Shown piece by piece: positions 12,472-23,175 of a stretch of 33,689 nt of DNA. Every line of letters begins with the position of its first letter. Position 1 is the stretch's first letter. The position numbers and the translations under genes were made by a program. The DNA lies in contig JADHRD010000013.1 of assembly GCA_016777585.1 (NCBI GenBank), forward strand, positions 1 to 33,689. Reading direction: 5' to 3'. Origin of the DNA: Rhodospirillales bacterium (GTDB lineage: Bacteria > Pseudomonadota > Alphaproteobacteria > Rhodospirillales > UBA2165). The notes below the pieces were generated by a model that saw only the letters and a list, made by a program, of their open reading frames with translations, did not search any database and had not been told where the DNA came from.

Positions 12472-13266
12472 TTAATCAAAAGGCCAGTACCAATATTTCT
12501 TTTTCTTATCTTCTAAAAATGTCTTTCCCTTAACAATCTTGAATGAATCAACATACCAATCTGAACCAGGAAAGTTATGTCCCAAAACGGATGCCATTTT
12601 ATTAGCCTGTTCTTTTAAGCCAATAGCTAGATAAGACTCTGTTAATCGATGGAGAGCCTCAGGAACATGGGTCGTGGTTTGAAATTGCGTAATTACTTGT
12701 TTATAACGATTAATGGCGGCCAAATAATATCCTTTCTTCTCATAATAACGCCCTATTTCCATCTCTTTGCCAGCCAAATGGTCGTGTGCTAAATCAATTT
12801 TCAAGATGGCATCGCGGGCATATTTACTATTCGGGAATCTGACTATAATTTCTTTTAGCGACTTTAGCGCTAAACGAGTCATTTGTTGATCTCGACCAAC
12901 ATCTGAGATTTGTTCATAGTATGATATAGCTTTAAGGTAATACGCGTATGGCACATTACTATCAGTAGGATGAATCTGAATAAATCGTTCTAAAGACAAG
13001 ATAGCATCGTCATATTTATTACTTTGATAATAACAAAACGCTACCATTAGCTGTGCTTTTGTTGCCCAGTCAGAATATGGATGCTGCCGCTCTACCTCCA
13101 GAAATGCCGCTGCTGCCGGCCCATAAGTTCCAGATTGAAGCTGTGCAAGAGCTCTATTATAAAGTAACTCTACTGGCTCATCCTTGTATATGGCGACATC
13201 ATTATTTGAACAGCCAGTTAGGAGAACTATTGTTAGAAAAATATGGAGCGTAATACGCATCAACAT
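12472..13266 (-). CDS. bamD: Outer membrane assembly lipoprotein BamD
   Basis: Essential lipoprotein of the BAM complex, which inserts beta-barrel proteins into the outer membrane. A short signal peptide (RITLHIFLTIVLLTGC) ends in the lipobox LTGC, followed by SNN. The body is made of tetratricopeptide-like repeats with BamD landmarks such as YNRALAQLQSGTYGPAAAAF, ERQHPYSDWATKAQLM and RFPNSKYARDA. I place the start at the ATG at 13266, giving a normal lipoprotein signal; ATGs at 13284 and 13260 are also in frame and no RBS decides strongly. About 264 aa. It lies between lpxC (gap about 120 nt) and recN. Confidence 0.93.
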   Translation of the reverse strand: MLMRITLHIFLTIVLLTGCSNNDVAIYKDEPVELLYNRALAQLQSGTYGPAAAAFLEVERQHPYSDWATKAQLMVAFCYYQSNKYDDAILSLERFIQIHPTDSNVPYAYYLKAISYYEQISDVGRDQQMTRLALKSLKEIIVRFPNSKYARDAILKIDLAHDHLAGKEMEIGRYYEKKGYYLAAINRYKQVITQFQTTTHVPEALHRLTESYLAIGLKEQANKMASVLGHNFPGSDWYVDSFKIVKGKTFLEDKKKKYWYWPFD

Positions 13267-13387
13267 GATTTGGCATCCATTCAATAAATCGAAAGTCTTA
13301 ATATACCACTACTATCCGATTTGTCTGCCAAAAAACATGAAATATAATTGGAAAACCATTATTGAGTGAATAAAATGTCTGATAAAC

Positions 13388-14380
13388 CTAAATTGCGCAG
13401 CAATTATTTACCTCAATCGGGGTATTAACCATATTTTTCATTATTTGAGATTCTGGAGTTACGTAACGCCAAGCGGTTTTGTCTGAAAATAAAGTCCTTA
13501 GTAATTGATTGGTTATAGAATGGCCCGATTTAATGCCCTTATAGGCTCCTAAAATTTTCCCGCCTGCAGTATATAAATCGCCAATCGCATCAAGAACTTT
13601 ATGGCGGGCAAACTCATTCTTGTATCGGAGTCCCTCTTTATTAAGAACTCGATCACCATCAACAATTACAGCATTATCAAGTGACCCCCCCAAACCAAGG
13701 CCAGCTTCTTTCAGTCGCTCAACTTCATGCATAAAACCAAAGGTTCGAGCTGGCGCCAATTCTCTTTTGAACGTTTCAGAATTCACTATCACAGTCATCG
13801 ATTGATTTACAATAAGCGTATCGCAAAAATCAATATCACATGAAACACAAAAATCATTACTTGGAGTTAATTCCGCTAATTTATCATCGATTTCTACTCG
13901 AACTGGTTTCAAAATTTCTATTATTTTGCCGGCTGCCTCTTGCTCACATAGCCCTGCCTCCTCAATGAGCGAGACAAAAGGTTGTGCACTACCATCCATA
14001 ACAGGTACTTCCGGTCCATCTAACTCAATATAAGCGTTATCCACCCCACATCCGGATAAAGCTGCCATTAAGTGCTCGATTGTTCCTACTATATTACCCT
14101 GTTCATTACCGATTTTTGTCGACAATCGTGTATCTACAACATTATCCCAACTTGCCCGAATATTGTTTGACCCAGTTAGATCAGTACGACGGAATATTAT
14201 GCCAGTGTTCTGTTCTGCGGGATGAAGTGTTAAATATACCTTGCTACCCGTGTGTAGTGCCACACCAATACAACTTATCGCACGCTGAATAGTGTGTTGC
14301 TTTCCACATACCTCTATATAAGAGGGATTACCTTTATTTGGTATAATACTTGTCAGTCTTTCGGTACTAATTTTATTCAT
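13388..14380 (-). CDS. lpxC: UDP-3-O-acyl-N-acetylglucosamine deacetylase LpxC
   Basis: Zinc hydrolase for the committed step of lipid A synthesis. All metal and catalytic positions are present: His103 (GTIEHLMAAL), His260 and Asp264 (HKVLDAIGD) as zinc ligands, and His287 (SGHSITNQLL) as general acid/base; Glu102 precedes the first ligand. The conserved opening TIQRAISCIGVALHTG starts only at residue 30, so the protein carries roughly 25 extra N-terminal residues; either these are real or translation starts later, but no later in-frame ATG with an RBS is obvious. It follows ftsZ after 131 nt, the normal alphaproteobacterial arrangement linking division and outer-membrane synthesis. Confidence 0.96.
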   Translation of the reverse strand: MNKISTERLTSIIPNKGNPSYIEVCGKQHTIQRAISCIGVALHTGSKVYLTLHPAEQNTGIIFRRTDLTGSNNIRASWDNVVDTRLSTKIGNEQGNIVGTIEHLMAALSGCGVDNAYIELDGPEVPVMDGSAQPFVSLIEEAGLCEQEAAGKIIEILKPVRVEIDDKLAELTPSNDFCVSCDIDFCDTLIVNQSMTVIVNSETFKRELAPARTFGFMHEVERLKEAGLGLGGSLDNAVIVDGDRVLNKEGLRYKNEFARHKVLDAIGDLYTAGGKILGAYKGIKSGHSITNQLLRTLFSDKTAWRYVTPESQIMKNMVNTPIEVNNCCAI

Positions 14381-14511
14381 AAAAATTTTACTAAGTTGAT
14401 CCTAAATTCAATACTTTATTTAATTATTGTATGTTAACACGACTAATTGATTACTCAAATCAACAAATATTTCAGAATATTACATCGCTTCTCAAAATAT
14501 TACTTAAACAT

Positions 14512-16395
14512 TTAGTTCGCTTGGCGACGTAAGAAGGCTGGAATATCGAGAATATCATCGTCGACATTTGATGCTTTTATTCGATCCGATGCATTAAGGC
14601 CACCCAACAAACTTTTGTTTTCTGAATTGTTATCAATATTTGAGCTATTGGGATTAGACGCTGTTTCTTCTGAGCCATTCTCTGTAATAGATACATCGAT
14701 ATTATCTTGGAAATTTTCATAAGCCTCATTATCTTTATTTTCCTCAAATCCCTCTTTACTCTCTTGATCCACTAAACCGACTATTTCACTATTATCAACT
14801 TCATCAGACAAATTCACATTATTTGGTTTTTTATGCTCACGAGATAAAAGAAGCGATTTATCATTATTATTGGTAGGCTCATCATTTAATTCATCTCCCA
14901 TTTCCTGATCTTGCTTTTTCTGACTTCTGCCTACACCTGTGACTCTCTCAAATAGACTGAGACCTCCAGTTTTCTTCGATGTGCCCTGAGTTTTTGTATC
15001 CTTATTGGCATTAACCATGTCTGCTGCGGCGAAGGGATCAATATTCTTTTCAGATTGCAATGCACTTGCTGGCTCATCAGGAATAAAAACATCTTTCTTC
15101 AAGTCTGCACTCGACAAAAATGCCGGGATTTCCTCATCCGTCCCACTTGTAACATTATTTGTGGCGATTTGAGGCTCTGCATTGATGATGTCTTCTAATG
15201 TGTTGTCTGAGGGAGATACTGATTGAGAATCAAGCTCCATCTCTTTTTTATTTTCCTCAGCTTCACCTTCTTTTTGGACCTGAATTTCAGAAATAGTCGC
15301 AACAGAATTGTTCTCGATATGCTCTTTTGGCATTTGGCTAATATTAGAGTTTTGTGTTATTTGTTTACTTTCATAACCATTACTAATCTTCCTGATAATT
15401 GGTTCACGTTTTGCCCCAATAGCTGACTCAATTCCGGTAGCAACCACTGAAACTCGGACGCGACCTTCAAGGCCCTCGTCAAATGTAGAACCAAATATAA
15501 TGTTAACATCTCCATCTACCTCATCACGTATACGATTTGCCGCTTCATCAACCTCAAACAGAGTAATATCATTTCCTGCTGTTATATTAATCAACACACC
15601 TTTAGCACCGCTCATAGAGGTATCATCCAATAGGGGATTGGCGATTGCTTGTTCTGCCGCTTCCGTAGCACGGCGCTCACCTTCAGCTTCTCCCGTGCCC
15701 ATCATAGCTTTACCCATTTCACTCATAACGGATTTAATATCGGCGAAATCTAAATTAATTAGACCGGGCATAACCATTAAATCCGTAACCCCACGAACTC
15801 CAGAGTAAAGCACGTCGTCTGCCATTTTAAATGCATCAGAAAAAGTAGTTTTTTCATTCGCAACTCTGAATAAATTTTGATTCGGAATAATCAAGAGAGT
15901 ATCCACATACTGTTGTAACTCTTCTAGTCCAGCCTCAGCCATCTTCATCCTATTCGCGCCTTCAAATTGAAACGGCTTTGTAACTACGCCAACCGTCAAA
16001 ATACCGTGCTCTCTTGCCGCTCGAGCTATCACTGGTGCGGCTCCTGTGCCCGTGCCACCCCCAAGTCCAGCTGTTATAAATACCATATTTGTATCTCGAA
16101 TATGAGAGAGTATCTCTTCGAGTGATTCCTCGGCTGCTGCCTCTCCTATATTTGGATTAGCGCCTGCACCCAATCCCTGGGTCACATTAATACCCATCTG
16201 AATACGGCGTTCAGATTTTGACAAGGACAGAGCCTGAGCATCTGAATTTGCAACAACAAATTCTACTCCTTCTAATCCTGACTGTATCATGTTATTGACT
16301 GCGTTTCCTCCGGCACCACCAACACCGATTACTGTAATTCGGGGCTTCAACTCAGATTTTAAAGCGCCACTGGGTAGTGTAAGATTAATGCTCAT
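14512..16395 (-). CDS. ftsZ: Cell division GTPase FtsZ, with a very long linker
   Basis: Tubulin-like GTPase forming the Z ring. The globular core covers about residues 14-325, with [13 protein letters not shown] at 24-36, the tubulin signature GGGTGTG at 112-118 and the synergy-loop region [11 protein letters not shown]. From about 330 to 612 there is a polar Asn/Ser/Glu/Lys linker containing [11 protein letters not shown], then the C-terminal peptide [11 protein letters not shown] (617-627). An internal EEIPAFL at 421-427 repeats the core of that peptide. I chose the ATG at 16395 because TGGAG lies just upstream and MSINL matches family N-termini; an in-frame ATG at 16407 has no RBS. A perfect TATAAT (16505-16500, minus strand) sits in the ftsA-ftsZ gap without a clear -35, so ftsZ may also have its own promoter. 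Confidence 0.96.
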   Translation of the reverse strand: MSINLTLPSGALKSELKPRITVIGVGGAGGNAVNNMIQSGLEGVEFVVANSDAQALSLSKSERRIQMGINVTQGLGAGANPNIGEAAAEESLEEILSHIRDTNMVFITAGLGGGTGTGAAPVIARAAREHGILTVGVVTKPFQFEGANRMKMAEAGLEELQQYVDTLLIIPNQNLFRVANEKTTFSDAFKMADDVLYSGVRGVTDLMVMPGLINLDFADIKSVMSEMGKAMMGTGEAEGERRATEAAEQAIANPLLDDTSMSGAKGVLINITAGNDITLFEVDEAANRIRDEVDGDVNIIFGSTFDEGLEGRVRVSVVATGIESAIGAKREPIIRKISNGYESKQITQNSNISQMPKEHIENNSVATISEIQVQKEGEAEENKKEMELDSQSVSPSDNTLEDIINAEPQIATNNVTSGTDEEIPAFLSSADLKKDVFIPDEPASALQSEKNIDPFAAADMVNANKDTKTQGTSKKTGGLSLFERVTGVGRSQKKQDQEMGDELNDEPTNNNDKSLLLSREHKKPNNVNLSDEVDNSEIVGLVDQESKEGFEENKDNEAYENFQDNIDVSITENGSEETASNPNSSNIDNNSENKSLLGGLNASDRIKASNVDDDILDIPAFLRRQAN

Positions 16396-16520
16396 TGTAA
16401 ACTCCATTCTTTATGTTATTCAACAAAATGCCAGGCTTATCCCATTTGTTAGCAATATTTACTCAATCATTCATAATTGAGACTAAAACTTTAATTCAGA
16501 TTATACTTTCAAAAGGTTAC

Positions 16521-17786
16521 CTAAACATTGTCACGGAACCATTTTTTTATAAAACCTGAAAAACCTTCTAAATCCTCAGTATTCGAAGATATTTCTAATA
16601 ATCTATTATTTTTTTGATTTATCATAAATCTTATTAGGCCGACAGAAGCTGAAAATCCCGGTCCACTCACAGATTCAGGCAAACCTTTGATAAAATCAGG
16701 AGTTCCAAGACGTACTTTCTTATTTAATATTTCAGCCGCCAGCTCTTGGGATCCTACCAATTGACTTCCCCCACCAGTTAGAACCACACGCCGTGCCTCA
16801 TCTCCCCCAAATCCAGACTGATCTAACTTTGTACGAACCAACTCGTAAATTTCTTCCATTCTTGGTCGAATAATACCAACCAAAATTGACCGTGATATTT
16901 GGTTCTCACCATCATCTTTTTCTCCAACTAGTGGCACTTTTATCACCTCTTGATCATCTGAGGGGCTTGGGATAACACTTCCATACAAAGTTTTCATTCT
17001 CTCGGCGAACGACAATGTAGTTGAGAGCCCTCTTGCTATATCATTTGTAACATGAGTACCACCTATTGGAATCGCATCCGTATAAACAAGCTCGCCATCA
17101 TAAAAAACAGCTATATCAGTTGTCCCCCCCCCTATATCAAGGCAAACCACTCCTAACTCTTTCTCATCTTCAACTAAGCAGGCTAAACCCGCCGCATAAG
17201 AACCTAAAATCTGGCTATCGACGTCTAAATGACAGCGATTCACACATGCGGTAATGTTTTTAATCGCCCCAATAGAAGTAGTTATCACGTGCATATTAAC
17301 TCCCAGCTTACCGCAATGCATACCCCTCGGATCTTTAATACCCGAATTTCCATCAATACTATAGTTGATCGGTAAAGCGTGAATAATTAGACGATCATCA
17401 TTCTGTTGACTATGCAACCATGTGGGATCAATTGCTCGTTTCAAATCTGTGTCGCCAATTTGGTTACTAGAGATTGCGACATCAAAGGAAACTAACTTTG
17501 ATTCAGGAACTAACCCTGAAATACACAAACTTAAATCACGAACATTTTCGCCTGCCATCTCTTCAGCAGACTCAACTGTTGAACGTATACTGGTTTCTAC
17601 AGCAGCCATGTCAACAATATTACCATTTCTTATGCCATTAGATACTTGATGACCAATGCCCACTACTTCGGCCTTACCATTTGCTAAGGGCCTGGCAATA
17701 AAACAAACAATTTTACTCGTTCCAATATCTAAAACTGTAAAAAGACTTGATCTATTTGACACCTGTTTTGAGCTTGTTTGAATCAT
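16521..17786 (-). CDS. ftsA: Cell division protein FtsA
   Basis: Actin-like ATPase that anchors FtsZ to the membrane. Actin-family nucleotide motifs: DIGTSK (20-25), DIGGGTTD (217-224) and LTGGGSQL (about 337-344); the 1C domain lies between about 85 and 165. The C-terminal end GFSGFIKKWFRDNV is an amphipathic membrane-targeting helix. 421 aa. Its ATG overlaps the ftsQ stop as ATGA, implying coupling. The three glycines of DIGGGTTD are encoded by an uninterrupted run of nine G (17124-17132), a slippage-prone tract. Confidence 0.95.
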   Translation of the reverse strand: MIQTSSKQVSNRSSLFTVLDIGTSKIVCFIARPLANGKAEVVGIGHQVSNGIRNGNIVDMAAVETSIRSTVESAEEMAGENVRDLSLCISGLVPESKLVSFDVAISSNQIGDTDLKRAIDPTWLHSQQNDDRLIIHALPINYSIDGNSGIKDPRGMHCGKLGVNMHVITTSIGAIKNITACVNRCHLDVDSQILGSYAAGLACLVEDEKELGVVCLDIGGGTTDIAVFYDGELVYTDAIPIGGTHVTNDIARGLSTTLSFAERMKTLYGSVIPSPSDDQEVIKVPLVGEKDDGENQISRSILVGIIRPRMEEIYELVRTKLDQSGFGGDEARRVVLTGGGSQLVGSQELAAEILNKKVRLGTPDFIKGLPESVSGPGFSASVGLIRFMINQKNNRLLEISSNTEDLEGFSGFIKKWFRDNV

Positions 17787-18748
17787 AATGGTTTATCCGA
17801 AACCGAAGCACTTGACCCATGTGCATTCTGCTTGAGTGAATAGATTATATTTTTTACTATTTTTGTTCTTTTTCTAGTTTCTATTTTGGTAGAATATTTA
17901 TCATCTATATTATTCAACTTTTTAATTTCTATTTTAGACTGATCCTGAATAATAACTCGATCTAACAATCTTAGATCTATCGAGACTAAATCTCGGGATA
18001 ATAGTTTATATTTATTATTTAGCTGAGCAAGGTGTCCCCAAGCTGCGCTAGTGTTATTTTCTGGTAAAAGAATTTGAATATTATTTTTCAGGTAAAGGTT
18101 CCATCTCCTTGCACCTATTCTCACCGCAGCCTTTACCTCCCTAGCCAATATTGGTTCGGCCGCCAAAACATTAAATAAACTCTCTGCTCTAATTGGCGCA
18201 TCTTTTCCTATAATAATAATCAGTGACGTATAAGAATTAATATTAGGAAGATTTATTATTTTTCCCTTAGCATCTAACAATAAAAGTTCGCCGTTTCTTT
18301 GCCACAATGCCAATGGCTTCTTCTCTTTTATGGTTAAACGAATTGTATCGGGTAAATGACGCTCAATAATTGCTGTCTCCACCCAAGGTAACTTCTCAAT
18401 TCTCAATCTAGCCTCTTCAGGCTTAAAATCCAAAATGAATTGCCCGCGGTTCAGCCTAAGGGATTGCAAAAGTTTCTTACTCGAAGTCTCTGATCTACCC
18501 TCAACAAAAATATAATTAACTCTTAGTTCGGGTTTTATTATTTTATCAATAAAAAATGACTGAGTAGCAATTTCAATAATCTTTCCAAAATAGCCAAATT
18601 GTTTTAACCCAACTAATGTTGCACACGTTCCTATGAGAAAAATTCCCAAGCCAATAAGAAATAATTTTTTGCGCCAGAATAGAGACCCACTTCGGCGACG
18701 AAGCCGTGCGCTTTTGGATTTTTTAGAAATTGACTTAAACCAATGCAT
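17783..18748 (-). CDS. ftsQ: Cell division protein FtsQ
   Basis: Bitopic divisome scaffold. A basic cytoplasmic tail (residues 1-28, rich in Lys/Arg) precedes a single span at about 29-49, then a POTRA domain (about 75-145, VNYIFVEGRSE ... LPWVETAIIERHLPDTIRLTI) and the beta domain with KKPLALWQRNGELLLLDAKG. Length 321 aa is normal. ATG start 12 nt after the ddl stop. It ends in TGA inside the ATGA overlap with ftsA. Confidence 0.93.
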   Translation of the reverse strand: MHWFKSISKKSKSARLRRRSGSLFWRKKLFLIGLGIFLIGTCATLVGLKQFGYFGKIIEIATQSFFIDKIIKPELRVNYIFVEGRSETSSKKLLQSLRLNRGQFILDFKPEEARLRIEKLPWVETAIIERHLPDTIRLTIKEKKPLALWQRNGELLLLDAKGKIINLPNINSYTSLIIIIGKDAPIRAESLFNVLAAEPILAREVKAAVRIGARRWNLYLKNNIQILLPENNTSAAWGHLAQLNNKYKLLSRDLVSIDLRLLDRVIIQDQSKIEIKKLNNIDDKYSTKIETRKRTKIVKNIIYSLKQNAHGSSASVSDKPL

Positions 18749-18760
18749 TAAATATTACTC

Positions 18761-19666
18761 TTAATCATCACAAATTGCATTCTCTACTAACCACCTTACT
18801 AGTTCGTTAAAAGAAATATTTAAATATTTAGCTTGTTCAGGAACCAATGATGTGGGCGTCATACCTGGTTGCGTATTTATTTCTAACATGTACAGATCAC
18901 TGCCATCATAACGAATGTCAGCCCGAGATATACCTCTGCAACCAAGTGTTTTATGTGCGAGCAACGAAATCCGCATAGCCTCATTATAAATTTCCGGGGC
19001 AACATCAGCCGGCACTACATGTGTAGATGCACCACTTGTATATTTTGTTTCATAATTATAAAATTCACTTTCGGTAATCACTTCCGTTACAGCCAATGCA
19101 CGGTCTCCCATAACCGTCACGGTAAGCTCACGACCGGGTATAAACTCCTCGATCATTGCATTATTACCAAAAATCCAATCCTTCTCATCAAAGTAAGGTT
19201 TATCGGCATCAGATTCGACAATATGAATTCCAATACTAGAGCCCTCATTTATTGGTTTTATCACAAAGGGAGGTGATAAAAAATTACCATTCTTAAAATC
19301 ATCTTTGGTAATTATTTCATGCTTTGCTACTTTAATGCCCACTCCTTCAAGAATAGATTTAGCCATGTGTTTATTCATTGCAATTGCAGAGGCTAGAACG
19401 CCGGAATGAGTATAAGGTATATCTAAAATATTCAGCAGTCCCTGAATGCAACCATCCTCTCCATAACGGCCATGTAAAGAATTAAATATTACATCTGGCT
19501 TTGGATATAAGCGAGTCAAGAGAGCTCCAATATCTCGCTGTATATCAATCGAAGTTACTCTATACCCCATAGCAATTAATGATTTGCATACCGCCGCACC
19601 ACTTATTAAAGAGATTTCTCTTTCTGCTGAATAACCTCCCAACAATACAGCCACATGATTTTTCAT
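18761..19666 (-). CDS. ddl: D-alanine--D-alanine ligase
   Basis: Makes D-Ala-D-Ala for the pentapeptide. ATP-grasp enzyme with the N-terminal motif LLGGYSAEREISLISG, LHGRYGEDGCIQG, ATP-binding FVIKPINEGSSIGI, EEFIPGRELTVTV, and the metal-binding end EINTQPGMTPTSLVPEQA. I start it at the ATG at 19666, which has AAGGGA about 8 nt upstream; the frame is open to 19705 but that would overlap murB without an RBS. 301 aa, typical of DdlB. Position between murB and ftsQ is standard. Confidence 0.95.
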   Translation of the reverse strand: MKNHVAVLLGGYSAEREISLISGAAVCKSLIAMGYRVTSIDIQRDIGALLTRLYPKPDVIFNSLHGRYGEDGCIQGLLNILDIPYTHSGVLASAIAMNKHMAKSILEGVGIKVAKHEIITKDDFKNGNFLSPPFVIKPINEGSSIGIHIVESDADKPYFDEKDWIFGNNAMIEEFIPGRELTVTVMGDRALAVTEVITESEFYNYETKYTSGASTHVVPADVAPEIYNEAMRISLLAHKTLGCRGISRADIRYDGSDLYMLEINTQPGMTPTSLVPEQAKYLNISFNELVRWLVENAICDD

Positions 19667-19682
19667 TATAGAATTTCCCTTA

Positions 19683-20609
19683 TTATGAGTTAAATCCAAT
19701 ACCAATTCTTTTGATCTCCCAGGATAACTTTATTCCGGAGTTTTCAAATACACGTTTACGAATCTCTTCGCCTAAATTTTCAAGATCTAATGCGCTGGCA
19801 GAACCCCTATTAATCAAAAAATTACAGTGTTTCTCGGATACTGATGCTCCACCAATTGACATACCCCTGCACCCAGCTTCATGAATTAATTTCCACGCTT
19901 TTTTACCTTGTGGGTTTGTAAAGGTACTTCCCCCAGTTGCTTTTTTCATGGGTTGAGAAGTTTCTCTCTCCTTACGAATTAAATCCATTTTTTTAGAAAT
20001 TAGAATAATGTTGCTTGAACTTACTTGTAATTCGGCGCCCAAAACTACTAAACCATCGGGTAATTTCGATTGTCGGTACCCAAATTCTATTTCAGAAGAA
20101 GAAAGTTTGGAAACATTACCCTGAGAATTTACCACCTCGATTTCCTTGACGACATCTTTTATCTCTGAACCATAACAACCAGCATTCATAAATATTGCGC
20201 CACCGATTGTACCCGGAATACCGTACAAAAATTCTAAACCTGTTACATTATGATCACGAGCAAAATTTGCAAGAGTTAGATTGGAGACACCACTTCCAAC
20301 CTTAATAATCCTATTATTAATAGAAATATGATTAAAAGTACGGTTAAGGCGAACAACAATCCCCGGAACACCACCATCACGTACAATTATATTCGATCCT
20401 GTCCCAATGATTGTTATTGGGATATCTTGTGGCCGTTCTTTTAAAAGATACGATAAATCGTCGAAGTCATATGGCCAAAACATAACCTCAGCAGGCCCGC
20501 CAACTCGGAACCAAGTTAATTTCGATAAATCAACATTCGCTCGCAATTGACCCTTAACCCGAGGGAGCCTATTTATTAACTCACATTCTTTTTTATTCTC
20601 TAACAACAC
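19683..20609 (-). CDS. murB: UDP-N-acetylenolpyruvoylglucosamine reductase MurB
   Basis: FAD enzyme that reduces UDP-GlcNAc-enolpyruvate to UDP-MurNAc. FAD-binding segments WFRVGGPAEVM (about 33-43), IGTGSNIIVRDGG and GIPGTIGGAIFMNAGCYG; catalytic residues Arg179 (GYRQ), Ser228 (GGSTFTNP) and Glu298 (WEI) are all present. The short type without the extra YQ insertion, 308 aa. The start is GTG sharing one base with the TAG stop of murC. Confidence 0.96.
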   Translation of the reverse strand: MLLENKKECELINRLPRVKGQLRANVDLSKLTWFRVGGPAEVMFWPYDFDDLSYLLKERPQDIPITIIGTGSNIIVRDGGVPGIVVRLNRTFNHISINNRIIKVGSGVSNLTLANFARDHNVTGLEFLYGIPGTIGGAIFMNAGCYGSEIKDVVKEIEVVNSQGNVSKLSSSEIEFGYRQSKLPDGLVVLGAELQVSSSNIILISKKMDLIRKERETSQPMKKATGGSTFTNPQGKKAWKLIHEAGCRGMSIGGASVSEKHCNFLINRGSASALDLENLGEEIRKRVFENSGIKLSWEIKRIGIGFNS

Positions 20610-22036
20610 TAATTGACCGATTTAATATTTTGTAATTTTTCTAAATCATCAGGCAACTTGTTAGCCCAGTGAGTGATGCTACCTGCACCAAGACAAACCA
20701 CTATATCGCCTGAGGTCATATATTCATCAACAAGTTGGGCTAAATCCTCTGGTTTGTTAAGAGGCAGAACCATTCGATGTCCGTGAGACCGTAAGCCATC
20801 AATTAAACTACTCTTGTCAAAATTTTTAATAACAGCTTCACCGGCTGAATACACATCAGAAATTATAACAATGTCAGCGTCGTTAAAGCAGGTACAAAAA
20901 TCCTCAAATAAACTTTGCAAACGTGAATATCTGTGTGGTTGAATAACGGCCATAATTTGTCCATTAGGTGTTGAGGTTCTCGCGGCCGCCAATACTGCAG
21001 AAATTTCGACAGGGTGATGACCATAATCATCTATAATTTTAATACCATGGACTATTCCCGTTATTGTAAAGCGCCTTTTTACACCCTCAAATTTTCGCAA
21101 TCCGTTTCGAATAACCTCATCAGCAACATTTAATTCAATCGCAATTGAGATTGCCGCCAGAGCATTTAATATATTGTGCTTTCCAACCATTGGCAGATAT
21201 AGGCTCTCGATTATCCGCTCATTCTGCAATAGCCTATCTTTAACTAAAATATCAAAATTTGATCCATTCTGCTTTTCATTTATATTAATTACTTGAAGAT
21301 CCGCCTGTGGCGAAATTCCATAAGTAATAATTCGCCGATTAGATAATTTAGGGATTAATGATTGAACCTCAGGATCATCTATACACAAAACAGCCAGGCC
21401 ATAAAAAGGGATTTGTTCAACAAACGTTACGAAAGCTTCAATTAATGACTTAAAGGATTGATAATGGTCAATATGTTCATTATCAATATTCGTTATAACG
21501 GCAATTGTTGATGGGAGCTTTACAAATGTTCCATCAGATTCGTCAGCTTCGACTACCATCCACTCTCCAGCACCTAATCGAGCGTTCGTACCCCACGCAT
21601 TTATTATTCCACCATTTATGACAGTTGGATCCATCTGGCCAGTATCCAAAAGTGCAGCAACAAGCGAAGTTGTTGTCGTTTTACCGTGGGTACCACCAAC
21701 AGCAATAGACCATTTTAGTCGCATAAGCTCTGCCAACATTTCTGCACGGCGCACAACTGGAATAAAAGACTTTTGGGCAGCCCTTAGCTCCTCATTATCA
21801 TCACTTACAGCAGATGATATTACTAATACTTTGGCGCCATCTATATTCTTATCGGAGTGCCCTAACATAACTTTAATTCCAAGGCCACGTAGGCGTTCGA
21901 CATTTGCGCTCTCTGATAAATCACTACCCTGAATAGAATAACCAAGGTTATACAGAACCTCAGCAATTCCACTCATCCCTATTCCACCAATTCCCACAAA
22001 GTGGATAGTACCAATATCAAGTGGCAATCGCCTCAT
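20609..22036 (-). CDS. murC: UDP-N-acetylmuramate--L-alanine ligase MurC
   Basis: Adds L-Ala to UDP-MurNAc, the first amino acid of the stem peptide. Mur ligase architecture: Rossmann domain with [12 protein letters not shown] (12-23), ATP-binding GTHGKTTT (115-122), central EADESDGTF and [10 protein letters not shown] segments, and C-terminal domain with [10 protein letters not shown] and PHRYSR. 475 aa. ATG start overlapping the murG TGA as ATGA. Confidence 0.97.
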   Translation of the reverse strand: MRRLPLDIGTIHFVGIGGIGMSGIAEVLYNLGYSIQGSDLSESANVERLRGLGIKVMLGHSDKNIDGAKVLVISSAVSDDNEELRAAQKSFIPVVRRAEMLAELMRLKWSIAVGGTHGKTTTTSLVAALLDTGQMDPTVINGGIINAWGTNARLGAGEWMVVEADESDGTFVKLPSTIAVITNIDNEHIDHYQSFKSLIEAFVTFVEQIPFYGLAVLCIDDPEVQSLIPKLSNRRIITYGISPQADLQVININEKQNGSNFDILVKDRLLQNERIIESLYLPMVGKHNILNALAAISIAIELNVADEVIRNGLRKFEGVKRRFTITGIVHGIKIIDDYGHHPVEISAVLAAARTSTPNGQIMAVIQPHRYSRLQSLFEDFCTCFNDADIVIISDVYSAGEAVIKNFDKSSLIDGLRSHGHRMVLPLNKPEDLAQLVDEYMTSGDIVVCLGAGSITHWANKLPDDLEKLQNIKSVN

Positions 22037-23175
22037 ATTGTTTGCCTTCCAGCTAATTTAACTTCAGTTTCGATAAGTTCATCAATTATTTTAGCAATTT
22101 CATTCGATGCTTCCCGCCTACCAAACTTCCTAGATGCTAATTGTGCAGCTTTAAGCTTCCCTGGATTCAAAAATAATGATTTTAGTTTTTGCTCTAACAC
22201 TAAACTCGTGAAATCATTCTCTTTAATTAACCACCCACTCCCCGTTTCCTCATATGCCTTTGCATTAAGTAATTGATGGTCATCGACTGCATACTTATAA
22301 GGTACTAAGATTGCAGGTCTTCCAATAGCAGACAGTTCGGCAATGGTTGATGCTCCCGCCCTGCATATAACCAAATGTGATGACGCAATACGTTTAGGAG
22401 CATCGTTAAAAAAATCCTCAACATCAGCGTCTATTCCTATATTTTTGTACGCTATTTTTGTTTTCTCAATATCCTCTGGCCGGCTCTGATGTGTTACGGT
22501 AACACGACTTCTTAGACTTTTCTCTATTTTCGATAACGCTGATGGGACAACATCGCTAAAAACAGCTGCACCCTGGCTTCCACCAAAAACGGAAAGTATT
22601 ATTTTACTTTTAGGATCAAGTATCGGATACTTAACTTTATATTCTATCAAAACACTTGGACGCAGTGGCATTCCAGTAAAAACTATGTTTTCATCCAAAA
22701 TATTTGGAACGTGTGAACACTTTTCATAAGAAATGGCAAGTTTTTTTGCACTTGATACAAACAAACGATTAGCCCTACCAAGTACAGCATTCTGTTCATG
22801 TATTACTAAATTAATTCTATAGAGTAGGCCAGCTAACATAGTTGGGACACAGGCATAACCTCCAAACCCAACAATAATTTGTGGCTTCAAGCGGATACAC
22901 AAAAATAAAGCCTGAATAAAACCAATAAAAACGCTAATTAAACTAAGAATTTTCCCCAAGAGACCTCTGCCAGATACGCCTCCCGACTTAATAGCATAGG
23001 CGCCTAAATGACTAATTTTTTTTGATAATTTAATTCCTCGTTTGTCGGTTAGAAGTGACAATCTATATCCTCTCGATATTAGTTCAATAGCTAGAGCTTC
23101 TGCTGGAAAAATATGCCCACCTGTACCACCCGCAGCCAAAAAGATATGCGGTTTAGATAAAATAGGTTTCTTCAA
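22033..23175 (-). CDS. murG: Undecaprenyl-PP-MurNAc-pentapeptide GlcNAc transferase MurG
   Basis: Peripheral inner-membrane GT28 glycosyltransferase that converts lipid I to lipid II. N-terminal [10 protein letters not shown] (16-25), [18 protein letters not shown] and the donor-site segment [23 protein letters not shown] are diagnostic. 380 aa. The apparent start is TTG overlapping the ftsW stop (TTGA). It ends in TGA inside the overlap with murC. Confidence 0.95.
   Translation of the reverse strand: MKKPILSKPHIFLAAGGTGGHIFPAEALAIELISRGYRLSLLTDKRGIKLSKKISHLGAYAIKSGGVSGRGLLGKILSLISVFIGFIQALFLCIRLKPQIIVGFGGYACVPTMLAGLLYRINLVIHEQNAVLGRANRLFVSSAKKLAISYEKCSHVPNILDENIVFTGMPLRPSVLIEYKVKYPILDPKSKIILSVFGGSQGAAVFSDVVPSALSKIEKSLRSRVTVTHQSRPEDIEKTKIAYKNIGIDADVEDFFNDAPKRIASSHLVICRAGASTIAELSAIGRPAILVPYKYAVDDHQLLNAKAYEETGSGWLIKENDFTSLVLEQKLKSLFLNPGKLKAAQLASRKFGRREASNEIAKIIDELIETEVKLAGRQTI

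Noticed and set aside
13284-13387. Possible small RNA or gene between lpxC and bamD
   Set aside because: Only about 100 nt, AT-rich, no ORF of note and no convincing stem.
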